The notes under the pieces: model-generated
The model's input: only the letters and a program-made list of their open reading frames with translations
The model's database searches: none
Told to the model about the DNA's origin: nothing
Shown here: piece by piece, positions 55,001 through 62,943 of the stretch
Position numbering within the stretch: the stretch's first letter is position 1
Layout: the number at the start of each line of letters is the position of its first letter
Position numbers and translations under genes: made by a program
NCBI RefSeq assembly: GCF_039542905.1
Contig: NZ_BAABIS010000001.1
Location: 7,068,001 to 7,132,000 of the forward strand
DNA from: Kitasatospora terrestris
GTDB lineage: Bacteria; Actinomycetota; Actinomycetes; Streptomycetales; Streptomycetaceae
Direction: 5' to 3'
DNA: 64,000 nt

Positions 55001-56978
55001 AACCCAGCCAGGTGGTGCGGGTGCCGCGCCGCGCCGTGTTCTCCGGCATGGCGAACACCCGGTCGGCGTCGGTGTGCCAGTAGCCCATGCAGCGGTGGTT
55101 GTTGGCCCGCGAGACCCACTGCACCAGCAGCGAGCCGTCCACGTGGTGGAAGCCCAGGTCGTTGCTGCTGTCCCCGGCGGGGATCCGCAGGTCGTGGCTG
55201 AGCACGGTGCCCTCGGCGCCGATCACCCGGACCTGCGAGGGGCCGGCCGCGATCAGGTTCGGCCAGGCGTCCGCGACGACGATCTCGTCGACCTTCGGCC
55301 GCGGCACCAGCTCGCTCGCCGCCTCCTCCCAGGCGGGCCAGGCCAGTTCGTCCAGCAGACCGGCCCGCAGGGCGCGCGCCAGCACCGGCGCGACCTCGGT
55401 CGCCGCGGCGGCCCGCACCTCGTCCTCGGCGAGCACCAGCACCTCGCCGGGCAGCCAGCCCAGCCGGTTGAACGCGCCCGACAGCTCCGGCAGGCCCGCG
55501 GCCAGCGGCTCCCGGGCGACCTGCGCCATCCACTCGGCCAGCATCGGACGGCCGCCGGGCGACTCCACCAGCACCTTCAGCGCCTGCCGGCCCGACGGGT
55601 CGTCGGAGAACCGGTTCGCGCCGTGCCGGAACGCCGGCCGGAACCGCGGATCGGCCGCCAGCGCCACCAGGTCGCGCCGCTCCTCCTCCTGCGCCCACTG
55701 CTCCAGGCGCAGCGCGTCGTGCTCCGAAGGGTCCGCGACCGGCACGCCCAGCGCCAGCAGCAGGTCCAGCAGGTCGACGTCGGCGCCGGTGAACTTCACG
55801 GCCGTACCGGCCGCCTCGTGCTCCGCCCGCAGCCGCCCGGCGATCCGCTCCACCAGCGGGTACAGCGCCCGGATGTGCGCCGAGCCCCAGCGCTCACCGC
55901 GCCAGGCCTGGAACCGGGCGAACCAGCCGGCCACCCCGTCCGACGGGCCGCCCTCCGCGCCGTCGTACAGCGCGGCCGAGGCACCCGACTCCTCCAGCAG
56001 CTCCACCCAGGAACCGGGCATCGAGGTGTCGTACGAGGACGGCATCACCTCCAGCAGCCGCCCGCGCGCCACCTCGTCGCGCCGCGCCAGCGCCACCAGC
56101 GCCCCGCGGTGCTTCTGCCACCAGCCCGCGCCCGCCCGCAGCGTCGCCGGCAGGGTCAGCAGCTCGGCCAGGTAGTCGCCCTCCGCGGCCTCCGGGTCCG
56201 CGCCCGCCGCCTTCGCCAGGCGGCGCAGGTCGGTCGCCATCACCGGCGACGGCTCCAGACCGCCCGCCGTGCGGCGCACGCACAGCCGCCGGAACCGTTC
56301 GAACGCCTCCGCCGCCGGCACCCGGGCGCTCAGCTCCTTGGCGTACCCCGACAGCACCTTCACCGGCAGCGCGCCGGCCAGCGCGAACTCCAGGAACACC
56401 GCGTCCAGCCGCTGCTCGTCCAGCGGAAGGCCGTGCTGCGCCTCCGCCCGGCGGGCCCGGGCGAACAGCTGCGCCGCGTACTGCGCGTTCTCCGCGCCCA
56501 GGAACACCCGGCCGGCCTGCTCGTAGAAGGTCGGCAGGAAGTGCGGCACCGCAGCCGCCAGCCGCTCGCCGATCTGCTGGTACGCCTCCATCGCCGCCTT
56601 CGGCTTGGAGACCGCCTGCTTGGCGACCCGCTCCAGCTCCGGCACGATGCCCAGCGCGTGGTGGCCGTCCTCCGGGTGGTGCGCCAGCACCCACTCCGGG
56701 AAGCCCAGCGCCTGCCGCAGGCCCAGGCCCACCTCGACCGGCTCGGCCGCCGGCACCAGGCCCAGGAAACCGGCCGCCTGGTCCTCCGCGACACCCAGCT
56801 CGCCGGGCACCAGCCGGACCACCACCCGGTCGTCCAGGGCGGGGTGGCGGTAGCTGCGGGCGGTCAGCGCCACCGCGCGCTCACCCGCACCCCGGGTGCC
56901 CGGCGCCAGCACCGCACCGGCCAGCAGCAGCTCGTCCGCCTGGTTGCCCGTCATCATGTCCTCGTTCCCGGTGCTCAC
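52077..56978 (-). CDS. 1633-aa protein of unknown function in the vWA-MoxR operon
   Basis: This very long soluble protein has a helical, repeat-like N-terminal third, a middle part with Trp/Gly/Asp-rich beta segments that recall a propeller (for example GYWHTDADRVFAMPEN and GRSFWVWADPGGDDPYTW), and a helical C-terminus ending in a basic tail. I do not recognise an enzymatic motif. By place in the operon it may be the substrate- or target-recognising component. The GTG at 56978 overlaps the stop of the upstream gene (GTGA) and has GAGGGGAAG upstream. Confidence 0.8.
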   Translation of the reverse strand: MSTGNEDMMTGNQADELLLAGAVLAPGTRGAGERAVALTARSYRHPALDDRVVVRLVPGELGVAEDQAAGFLGLVPAAEPVEVGLGLRQALGFPEWVLAHHPEDGHHALGIVPELERVAKQAVSKPKAAMEAYQQIGERLAAAVPHFLPTFYEQAGRVFLGAENAQYAAQLFARARRAEAQHGLPLDEQRLDAVFLEFALAGALPVKVLSGYAKELSARVPAAEAFERFRRLCVRRTAGGLEPSPVMATDLRRLAKAAGADPEAAEGDYLAELLTLPATLRAGAGWWQKHRGALVALARRDEVARGRLLEVMPSSYDTSMPGSWVELLEESGASAALYDGAEGGPSDGVAGWFARFQAWRGERWGSAHIRALYPLVERIAGRLRAEHEAAGTAVKFTGADVDLLDLLLALGVPVADPSEHDALRLEQWAQEEERRDLVALAADPRFRPAFRHGANRFSDDPSGRQALKVLVESPGGRPMLAEWMAQVAREPLAAGLPELSGAFNRLGWLPGEVLVLAEDEVRAAAATEVAPVLARALRAGLLDELAWPAWEEAASELVPRPKVDEIVVADAWPNLIAAGPSQVRVIGAEGTVLSHDLRIPAGDSSNDLGFHHVDGSLLVQWVSRANNHRCMGYWHTDADRVFAMPENTARRGTRTTWLGSMTSHSLPLAGGGCTGGHGVVHAGDTALPSERTVISDGRSFWVWADPGGDDPYTWMEYDPASNTVGRAGGPAFLADALRGAPAGSSLSSGWVMPAPGAVPAPAGVPVDGVLGWRTVALPDGSHRGEDLAGRSVTLAEGQGRPVRIVDFPGADRPVTVVQDGTYSIRLVDADGVTTATARTDDAPGVFAEGTPILPPLRFWHLLQARDPEGSAALRRMDDGTAGKLMQAAAAADPQRPEELLAAVRAVLPEVTADGLVAGVAGLLRYAVGPQQRLAAVAERLELELSGGGEPVEEAPGPGDAELQSALNGLGALNRWYNNGRYAAEQVRFLARATDPEAGAAAPGTTHLDATELPGERIDWEVLPVLPAAMALRAVSTVVPEEDREAVRGLFEVLAGLGLTTAAGAARWQRLRLHVEARHLAAPDGSTRWGNRDALLPLGGGAFLLFVDAAVATNGDTTSKAFMHDPTGRFEVPAPYTVQSREPVDGAMTDDRATALLAYGEGREPAPWLPAAAERFAQLTGVTLTLATLVTAGLPHVDVWERSFLPAGTRKLLGVKVADAALAKDELRALGAPTRRALLAALLPADPARLWTEGPDVAAAAQVWNDKVGRRTAVPEALLAEAVRAVRTGRQARELLGAVLDPAGSPELTEDLEWTVRGDRCVPVENRPGFTAATLVGTVAMAGWLAHRLPAGDPLRAALPAALAAVRDRLAHPDLLLDLGSYVSLTDFRKVAGTPTEVAEGYERYGAVIMATHDLQPAPGIRTALLDAAGEDPYLPALRANPAALFPAEAALRAVRSAGFEALLADPGDPAAGERGQDGTWWPQDPSRSAPDLVAAAGEKHGLGADAATLYLMLLAQPDPTDRNTARWTGWRPARLKAARAELAATDLVVQATRSRAGRTLFLPGGWSEQRSPRLPLETWKLPLLSDGGDALGVLLPAEPAAALYRRAWQRLLDGDLPRFEELKAPKARRGRRR

Positions 56979-57841
56979 GCGTTCTTCCCCTCCTCGACCG
57001 TGCGGCCGGCGTGCAGTGCGGCGGCCATCCGCATCCCCTCGGACCAGGCCACCGGCCCGACCTCGCGCAGCGCCAGCTGCCGGCCCTCGGCGTCCCGCCA
57101 GCACAGCGCCCCGGTCTCCGAATCGCCGTCCCAGTACGGCTCGCCGATCCACACCGCCGGCTCCACCGTCCGCCCGCCGTCCCGCACCCGGGTCGTCGCG
57201 TAACCGCCCGACACCTTGTAGCCCAGCGAGGTCGCCCGCGCCGCCAGCCGGAACCGCGACGGGAACCGCCCGCCCGCGAACTCCTTGACCTCGGTGTCCT
57301 TCTCCGGCAGCTCCGCCGGCCGCAGCCAGGTCGCCCGGTGGATCTGGTCCACCCCCTGGACGACACCCAACTCCGCCGCGAACTCCCGCAGTTCGTCCAG
57401 GTCGTCGAGCAGCACCGGATGCGGCAGGGTCACCACCGCGGGGGAGATGCGCACCGTCTCGCCGTCCAGGTCGACCAGCCGCAACTCGCCGTCCGGCGTC
57501 GCGTCGCGCAGGAAACCCACCTCGTCCTCGCCGTCACCGACCACCACCAGGTCGCGCAGCGCCGCCTGCCACGCCTCGTCCGGCCACACCCGGGCCAGCA
57601 GGCCGGTCGGCACCGGCAGCGAGGAGACCATCCACGCGTCCACCTGCTCCCGGCAGGACGCGGCGTGACGGTCCAGCCACTCCGCGAACCGGCGCAGCCG
57701 GTCCGTCTCCGGATGCTCCCGCACCGCCTTCGGCAGCGTCTTCAACTGCCGGCCCGCCGAACGCCCGGCCGTCGAACGCGCCGTCACCCGACCCTCCACG
57801 AGAGCGACCTCGTACCCGTCGCCCGCCGCCACCCAGCCCAT
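56975..57841 (-). CDS. DUF4132-like protein, first gene of the vWA-MoxR operon
   Basis: The 288-aa protein resembles the DUF4132 domain of E. coli YehI/MolR (LKTLPKAVREHPETDRLRRF region, WLRPAELPEKDTEV, and the C-terminal Trp/Arg-rich strands). Full YehI has ~1200 residues, so this is a stand-alone domain. The ATG at 57841 has GGGGA upstream; the longer frame would add 36 residues without support. It is the promoter-proximal gene of the five-gene unit. Confidence 0.7.
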   Translation of the reverse strand: MGWVAAGDGYEVALVEGRVTARSTAGRSAGRQLKTLPKAVREHPETDRLRRFAEWLDRHAASCREQVDAWMVSSLPVPTGLLARVWPDEAWQAALRDLVVVGDGEDEVGFLRDATPDGELRLVDLDGETVRISPAVVTLPHPVLLDDLDELREFAAELGVVQGVDQIHRATWLRPAELPEKDTEVKEFAGGRFPSRFRLAARATSLGYKVSGGYATTRVRDGGRTVEPAVWIGEPYWDGDSETGALCWRDAEGRQLALREVGPVAWSEGMRMAAALHAGRTVEEGKNA

Positions 57842-58366
57842 AACGGTCCCCACATCCTGCGCCACACGTCTCGGAACCACCGCGACAGACCGGGGGAGAA
57901 TCCACCCCGTTCGCGCTGATGTCGGAAACCTAGCGCCACCCGCGGACAACCACCCCGCCGCGCCTCGCCCCTACCCTGCCCCCACCCCGGCCACCGGTGC
58001 CGCACGCCCCCGCTCCGCACGCCTCGTCGCTGCACGCACCAACGCCGTTCCCGCGCACGGACACCAACCTCTGTGGCGCACATCACGCCGCCCCGCGGCC
58101 GGCGGCCTCCGGGCCGCCCGCGTGGCGGCGCGCAGGAGCTCGCTGGAGACCGTCAGGTGCGAGCGCGCCTCCTCGGGGCCGCCCGACCGCTGTGCCAGGG
58201 ACGGACTCCGGTGGTGGGGGCGCGCCGTCCCGGTGCCACGACCGCCAGGGCGGCCTTCGGCGCTGCAGGAGTCCTCGGCGGCCTGGGGACGAGTCCCCCG
58301 CCGCGGTCCGCTGCTGTGCCCACCGCGTCCTCCGTGGATGCCGTGGCCGGTCGTGGCCGGGCGCGG
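57842..58366. other. Intergenic region between the vWA-MoxR operon and the flavoprotein gene
   Basis: These 525 bp separate two minus-strand units. The part next to 57841 should hold the operon promoter, but I see no convincing hexamer pair. Frames across it are Arg/Pro-rich and lack start signals. Confidence 0.5.
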
Positions 58367-59791
58367 TCAGCCGCGGTAGGTCTCCAGGAGGCGGAGCCAG
58401 ACCTCGCTGATGGTGGGGAAGGCGGGGACGGCGTGCCAGAGCCGGGCGAGCGGGACCTCGGCGGTGACGGCGATCGTGGCGGAGTGGAGGAGTTCGGCGA
58501 CGCCGGGGCCGACGAAGGTGACGCCGAGCAGGGTCTCGCGGTCGAGGTCCACGACGGCCCGGGCCCGGCCGCGGTAGCCGTCGGCGTGCAGGCCGGCGCC
58601 GGCCACATTACCGAGGTCGTAGTCCACTGCCCGGACCCGCCGGCCCGCGGCCTCCGCCTCGGCCAGGGTGAGGCCCACGGCGGCGACCTCCGGGTCGGCG
58701 AAGACCACCTGCGGGACGGCCGCGAGGTCGGCGGTCGCCACGCTGCGGCCCCACGGCGCCATGTCGAGCTCCCGGCCGGCCGCCCGGTCGGCGATCACGG
58801 CGCCGAAGATCCGGCCCTGGTACTTGCCCTGATGGGTGAGGAGCGCACGGTGGTTCACGTCGCCGGCGGCGTACAGCCAGCCGCCCGGCACACCGGTGGC
58901 CAGCCCGGTGTCGTCCACCTCGATCCAGCCGCCGGGCTCCAGGCCGACGCTCTCCAGCCCGAGGTCACCGGTGGCCGGCCGCCGGCCGGTGGCGAACAGC
59001 ACCTCGTCGGTCCGCAGTTCACCGCCCTCGCCGAGGTCCAGGACCAGCTCCCCGGCCCGCTCCACGCCGCCCACCGACACCCCGAACCGCACGTCCACCC
59101 CGGCGTCGGCCAGCGCCTCGGCGACCAGCTCGCCCGCGAACGGCTCCATCCGCGGCAGCAGCCCCGATCCGCGCACCAGCACCGTCACCCGGCTGCCCAA
59201 CCCGGCCCAGGCGGTGGCCATCTCCACGGCCACCACCCCGCCGCCGACCACCGCCAGCCGTCCGGGCACCTCGTGGGCGCTGGTCGCCTCCCGGCTGGTC
59301 CACACCCCGGCCGCGCCGAGCCCGGGGAGCGGGGGCAGCGCGGCCGTCGTCCCGGTGCAGACCGCGACCGCGTGACGCGCGGTCAGCACCCGCCGCTCCC
59401 CGTCCCGGCCCTCCACCACGACCCGGCGCTCGCCGTCGAGCCGCCCGTGCCCCCGGACCAGCTCGATCCCGACGGACGCCAGCCACTCGGCCTGCCCGTC
59501 GTCCTTCCAGTCCCCGACGAACGAGTCCCGGCGCCGCAGCACCGCGTCCGCGTCGATCGCCCCGCGCACCGACTCCCCGGCGCCGGGCAGCCTGCGGGCC
59601 TCGCGCAGCGCCGCGGGCGGGCGCAGCAGCGCCTTGCTCGGGACGCACGCCCAGTACGAGCACTCGCCGCCGACCAGCTGGTGCTCGACCAGGGCGACGC
59701 TCAGCCCGCCGGCCACCGCCCGGTCGGCCAGGTTCTCGCCGGTCGGCCCGCCGCCGACCACCACCAGGTCGAACTCCCCGCTCGCACCCAT
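58367..59791 (-). CDS. Pyridine nucleotide-disulfide oxidoreductase (mercuric-reductase/dihydrolipoamide-dehydrogenase-like)
   Basis: This 474-aa flavoprotein has the FAD motif VVGGGPTGEN, the redox-active disulfide GGECSYWACVPSK (Cys44, Cys49), an NAD motif VVGGGVVAVEMA, the FAD motif YAAGDV, and a C-terminal dimerisation domain with a catalytic His near HAVPAFPTISE. It lacks a heavy-metal domain or vicinal C-terminal Cys pair, so true mercury reduction is unlikely. A quinone, thiol or lipoamide substrate is more probable. GAGGGG lies before the ATG at 59791. Confidence 0.88.
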   Translation of the reverse strand: MGASGEFDLVVVGGGPTGENLADRAVAGGLSVALVEHQLVGGECSYWACVPSKALLRPPAALREARRLPGAGESVRGAIDADAVLRRRDSFVGDWKDDGQAEWLASVGIELVRGHGRLDGERRVVVEGRDGERRVLTARHAVAVCTGTTAALPPLPGLGAAGVWTSREATSAHEVPGRLAVVGGGVVAVEMATAWAGLGSRVTVLVRGSGLLPRMEPFAGELVAEALADAGVDVRFGVSVGGVERAGELVLDLGEGGELRTDEVLFATGRRPATGDLGLESVGLEPGGWIEVDDTGLATGVPGGWLYAAGDVNHRALLTHQGKYQGRIFGAVIADRAAGRELDMAPWGRSVATADLAAVPQVVFADPEVAAVGLTLAEAEAAGRRVRAVDYDLGNVAGAGLHADGYRGRARAVVDLDRETLLGVTFVGPGVAELLHSATIAVTAEVPLARLWHAVPAFPTISEVWLRLLETYRG

Positions 59792-60455
59792 CGTCCGCAC
59801 ACCCCTCGTCGTCCCGTCCCGGCAGCCCGACCGTACGGCCCGCCCGCCGCGCGGCGCCACCGACGCGCCCACCGGGCGCGCCGCGGCCCGACGGCCGGCG
59901 GGCGTGGATGGGCCCTTCAGGCTGTGGGGCCACCCGGGGAATTCTCCATGTGCACGGCAATAATCCGGTGGATTCATTCAGCCTGCACGGGGGCTGAAGG
60001 AAAGCTGAAAGGCGGCTGTGAGCGGAGCGCCGAATCCTGATTCCGGGATCGGGAGGGCATGGGTGGCGCCTGTCGCAAGCGAGTCTGTCCATGCGCATGC
60101 CGGCCGCGGGTAATCAGCGGCCGGAAAATCGAGCCGTAGAGACGCGTTCTGTCGCGGACGCGTCCAGAGCCCGCGATCGGGGCTTCGCGGATCGGGTGTC
60201 AGGCCGTGCCAGCCTATGGCTCATGCGTCCCCGTGTCAGGGAATCCGGAAATACCCCTCGAATGAGCTGACGCTCCGCCACGAGATGGTCGCGAAAGCCG
60301 GTTTGCGCTGTACTTCGGATCTGCGTTCTGGGCCAATTGGTCTCGCGGCGCGGATCCTGCCGCGGCCGCCGGCCGGGAACCCGGGGGAGGGGCGCAAGGG
60401 CGCCCCGAGGTCGGCCATTGTGTTCGAATTTCGACACGAAGAAAGATTCGATTAC
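59792..60455. other. Long intergenic region with 11-bp direct repeats
   Basis: These 664 bp between divergent genes contain no supported gene. GCTGAAGGAAA (59993-60003) and GCTGAAAGGCG (60004-60014), followed by GCTGTGAGC, form 11-bp direct repeats. On the other strand they show TTCAGC units and so faintly recall a PHO box, but the match is poor. Frames here have no ribosome sites. Confidence 0.4.
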
Positions 60456-61478
60456 ATGCACATGCGCAGCAAGCTCGCCGGCGGCGTCGCCGTGTCCGCG
60501 GTGGCGATCGCCCTCGGGGCCACCCCCGCCTCGGCGTCGGTCGGCTTCGACTCGGCGACCGGTACCGGCTTCGTCGGCAAGGGCGACGTCCAGACCGCGC
60601 TCGGCTACAACAACGCGGCCCTGCAGAAGGCGGTGGACAGCAAGAGCCTGGTGTTCACCGCCAAGCAGCCGACGATCCAGTCGTTGTCGCAGGCCGCCAC
60701 CCAGGCCGGGACGCAGGCAGGCACCCAGGCCGGCAGCCAGGTGGCGGCGCAGGCCGGCACCCAGTCGGCGACCCAGGCCGTCTCGCAGGACTTGACCTGC
60801 ACGTTCACCAACGGCAGCGGCACCAAGACGTTCCACCGCGACGGGGTGCGCGACGGCGAGCGCACCGGTAGCCGGAGCGGCTCCCGGGTGGGCAGCCGTG
60901 ACGGCAGCCGGGACGCCTCCCGTGAGGGAACCCGGACCGGCAGCCGCGCCGGGACCGTCACCGGCACGCTCGGCTACGACATCGACGTCGACGCCCGCAA
61001 GGCCAACCAGTACACGGGGTTCATCCTCAAGGGCTGGAAGGGCGAGCCGACGTACGAGACCGGCACCGCCGACTGGAACGCCCCGTCCTTCGGCGACTGG
61101 TCGTTCGGCGACTACGCCTTCGGGACCTGGTCGTTCGGTGACTACGCCTTCGGTGACTACGCGTTCGGTGACTACGCGTTCGCCCCGGTGACCAGCGTCG
61201 CCTGGGGGGCGTGGGACGCCGCGCCGGGCGAGAACCCGGACGACTGCCTCCGCAGCTCCAACGCCGACAAGATCACGGCCCTCAGCAACGTCATCACGCC
61301 CGGCGCGGTCACCGACGGCCCCGTCACCGACGGCGTCGTCGTCGACGGCGCCATCACCCCCGGCACCACCACCGACGGAGCGATCGCCGAGGGCGCGATC
61401 ACCTACGGCACCGTCGCGGCCGGCGCCCGCACCCCCAACGGCCCCGCCACGCTGTACGTCAACGGCAAGGCCCTCTGA
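60456..61478 (+). CDS. Secreted protein made of four different short tandem repeats
   Basis: This 340-aa protein has a signal peptide (~1-28) and an N-terminal ~50-residue part, then four repeat tracts. Tract 1 is [S/T]-Q-A-G with period 4 (~78-111), and tract 2 is [S/T]-R-x-G with period 4 (~137-166). Tract 3 is F-G-D-Y-A with period 5 (~212-242), and tract 4 is x-T-D-G-x with period 5 (~284-323). Cys115 and Cys264 could form a disulfide. The period-5 tracts could fold as pentapeptide-type beta-helices. I know no such family. The ATG at 60456 or 60462 may be used; the ribosome site is weak. Confidence 0.75.
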   Translation: MHMRSKLAGGVAVSAVAIALGATPASASVGFDSATGTGFVGKGDVQTALGYNNAALQKAVDSKSLVFTAKQPTIQSLSQAATQAGTQAGTQAGSQVAAQAGTQSATQAVSQDLTCTFTNGSGTKTFHRDGVRDGERTGSRSGSRVGSRDGSRDASREGTRTGSRAGTVTGTLGYDIDVDARKANQYTGFILKGWKGEPTYETGTADWNAPSFGDWSFGDYAFGTWSFGDYAFGDYAFGDYAFAPVTSVAWGAWDAAPGENPDDCLRSSNADKITALSNVITPGAVTDGPVTDGVVVDGAITPGTTTDGAIAEGAITYGTVAAGARTPNGPATLYVNGKAL

Positions 61479-61500
61479 CCCGACCCGCACCACCACGGCG

Positions 61501-61531
61501 GCCCCCGCCCGCAGTCGCTGCGGCCGGGGGC
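61501..61531 (+). terminator. Hairpin terminator of the repeat-protein gene
   Basis: A 14-bp stem with one mismatch (61501-61514 and 61518-61531) and a TCG loop, 22 bp after the stop. Confidence 0.7.
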
Positions 61532-62179
61532 TGTCACCGTGACCGCGGGGCGCCGACGGGGGGCGAGTCTGCGCCGACGGCCCGTCCTGTGCCGGGAGGG
61601 CGTTCAGGTCGCCTCGCCGTCGGCACGGTCGTTGCCTGCGTGGCATCGGGGTGCGCGAAGCCGTCCGGCGCCTGCCCGGCGTGCACGGCGAACACGCCGC
61701 CGTCCCGGCCGCACCGGTAGATGCCGCCACCGGCGTGGAAGAACGACGCGCCCATCCACCGACCTCCGCTGCCGCCGGCAAGTCCACGCGAGACGGTTCG
61801 CCCTGACGGCTGGACAGCGGGGTTGCTTGCGGAAGGTGGAGAACACGCGCTGGAGGTACCGGCGACGGTCCCCGCGACGCCGTTGGCGGTGTCGGTGAGG
61901 CTGACGTCGGTGTAGGTGACGTCAGCCAGGGACCGGGGTCTGTCCGCTACCCGGTGCGGTCCGCCGGCCTCGGTGGCGTCGAACGGCTCGTCGTCCCCCC
62001 GGCGCCCATGGGGCGCGGCATGCTCAGCGGCAAGCAGATCACCGAAGCCGTCCCGCCCGCCCTCGTCGCCGTCGTGCCCACTTCCTGACCGCGCCCCGCC
62101 GGCCGCGCCGCGGCGCCCCGGTACGTGCGTCCCCAGCCGGGTCCCGGTCGCGTCCTGAGAAAAATCAGGAACCGGCACC
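61532..62179. other. Intergenic region with probable gene remnants
   Basis: With its flanks this is ~800 bp without an intact gene. On the plus strand the stretch 61979-62088 resembles part of an aldo/keto reductase. On the minus strand 61560-61920 has a frame with plausible composition (SGGRWMGASFFHAGGGIYRC) but no start or known family. It looks like decayed coding DNA. Confidence 0.35.
61979..62088 (+). pseudogene. Possible aldo/keto reductase fragment
   Basis: The frame ending in a TGA at 62086-62088 reads APMGRGMLSGKQITEAVP, close to the PLGRGFLTG motif of aldo/keto reductases. Nothing upstream or downstream restores the rest of the enzyme. The match is short, so this is tentative. Confidence 0.25.
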
Positions 62180-62206
62180 CATCCGCGGCCCGTGTCGCGC
62201 CGAATG
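62180..62206 (+). promoter_or_regulatory. SigK-like ECF promoter of the fasciclin gene
   Basis: CCATCC (62180-62185) and CCGAAT (62201-62206) are separated by 15 bp. From memory these match the -35 and -10 elements described for mycobacterial SigK promoters, which drive the fasciclin-type antigen genes mpt70 and mpt83; the spacer is 1-2 bp shorter than usual. Confidence 0.5.
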
Positions 62207-62289
62207 ACAGTTGTAAGCCGCCGCCGCGCCGGAACAACCCGCGACGGCCCATTTTCCCAGCAATGGCAAACGATACGAGGAGAATCCCG

Positions 62290-62943
62290 ATGAGCTCCGT
62301 CGTCTCCCGACGCACCTCGCTCGCAGCCCTGTTCGCCGCCGGGGCGCTGGCGCTCAGCCTCACTGCCTGCAGCAGTGACTCGTCCGGCTCCGCGGCCTCC
62401 CCGACGACGACCCCGTCCTCTGCCGCGTCCTCGGCCGCCGGCTCCGCCGCCTCCGGCGCCGCCATGGCGGACCAGCCGTTCGGCGCCGGGTGTGCGGCCG
62501 TGCCGGCGGACGGCGCGGGCTCGTTCGCCGGCATGGCGAAGGACCCCGTCGCCACCGCCGCGTCGAACAACCCCGCCCTGTCCACGCTGGTGACCGCGGT
62601 GAAGCAGGCCGGTCTGGTCGACACCCTCAACTCCGCCCAGAACATCACGGTGTTCGCGCCGACCAACGACGCCTTCGCCAAGGTGCCGAAGGACCAGCTG
62701 GACGCGCTTCTCGCCGACAAGGCGAAGCTCACCAAGGTCCTCACCTACCACGTGACCCCCGACCGGCTGACCCCGGCGTCCCTGCCCGGTGACCACAAGA
62801 CCCTCGAGGGCAGCAACCTCACCGTCACCGGCTCGGGCGAGGCGTTCACCGTCAACGGCAACTCCAAGGTCGTGTGCGGCAACGTGCAGACCTCGAACGC
62901 CACCGTCTACATCGTCGACACCGTCCTGATGCCCACCTCCTGA
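62290..62943 (+). CDS. Fasciclin (FAS1) domain lipoprotein
   Basis: This 217-aa protein has a lipoprotein signal (lipobox LTAC, Cys at ~25), a Ser/Ala/Thr-rich linker, and one FAS1 domain (~75-217) with NITVFAPTNDAF and the LTYHV motif. It is related to the MPT70/MPT83 antigens of mycobacteria and should be an outer-surface adhesion-type protein. GAGGAGAA lies 6 nt before the ATG. Confidence 0.92.
   Translation: MSSVVSRRTSLAALFAAGALALSLTACSSDSSGSAASPTTTPSSAASSAAGSAASGAAMADQPFGAGCAAVPADGAGSFAGMAKDPVATAASNNPALSTLVTAVKQAGLVDTLNSAQNITVFAPTNDAFAKVPKDQLDALLADKAKLTKVLTYHVTPDRLTPASLPGDHKTLEGSNLTVTGSGEAFTVNGNSKVVCGNVQTSNATVYIVDTVLMPTS

Noticed and set aside
46939-55698. A single 2919-codon minus-strand frame
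   Set aside because: It merely joins the DUF5682-VWA gene with off-frame shadows of the ATPase and giant genes. The TTGA overlap at 50862-50865 marks the true start.
50964-57203. Plus-strand frame of over 2000 codons across the vWA-MoxR operon
   Set aside because: A shadow frame from high third-position GC; the minus strand encodes recognisable, coupled proteins.
57997-58410. Possible gene in the gap before the flavoprotein gene
   Set aside because: Arg/Pro-rich frame without ribosome site, overlapping the 3' end of the flavoprotein gene.
59993-60025. PHO box upstream of the flavoprotein gene
   Set aside because: The 11-bp periodicity is present but the units match the PHO consensus poorly and the third is out of register; listed only as a repeat.
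60415-60440. GTTCGAATT, resembling a tRNA T-loop
   Set aside because: No acceptor, D or anticodon stems can be formed around it.
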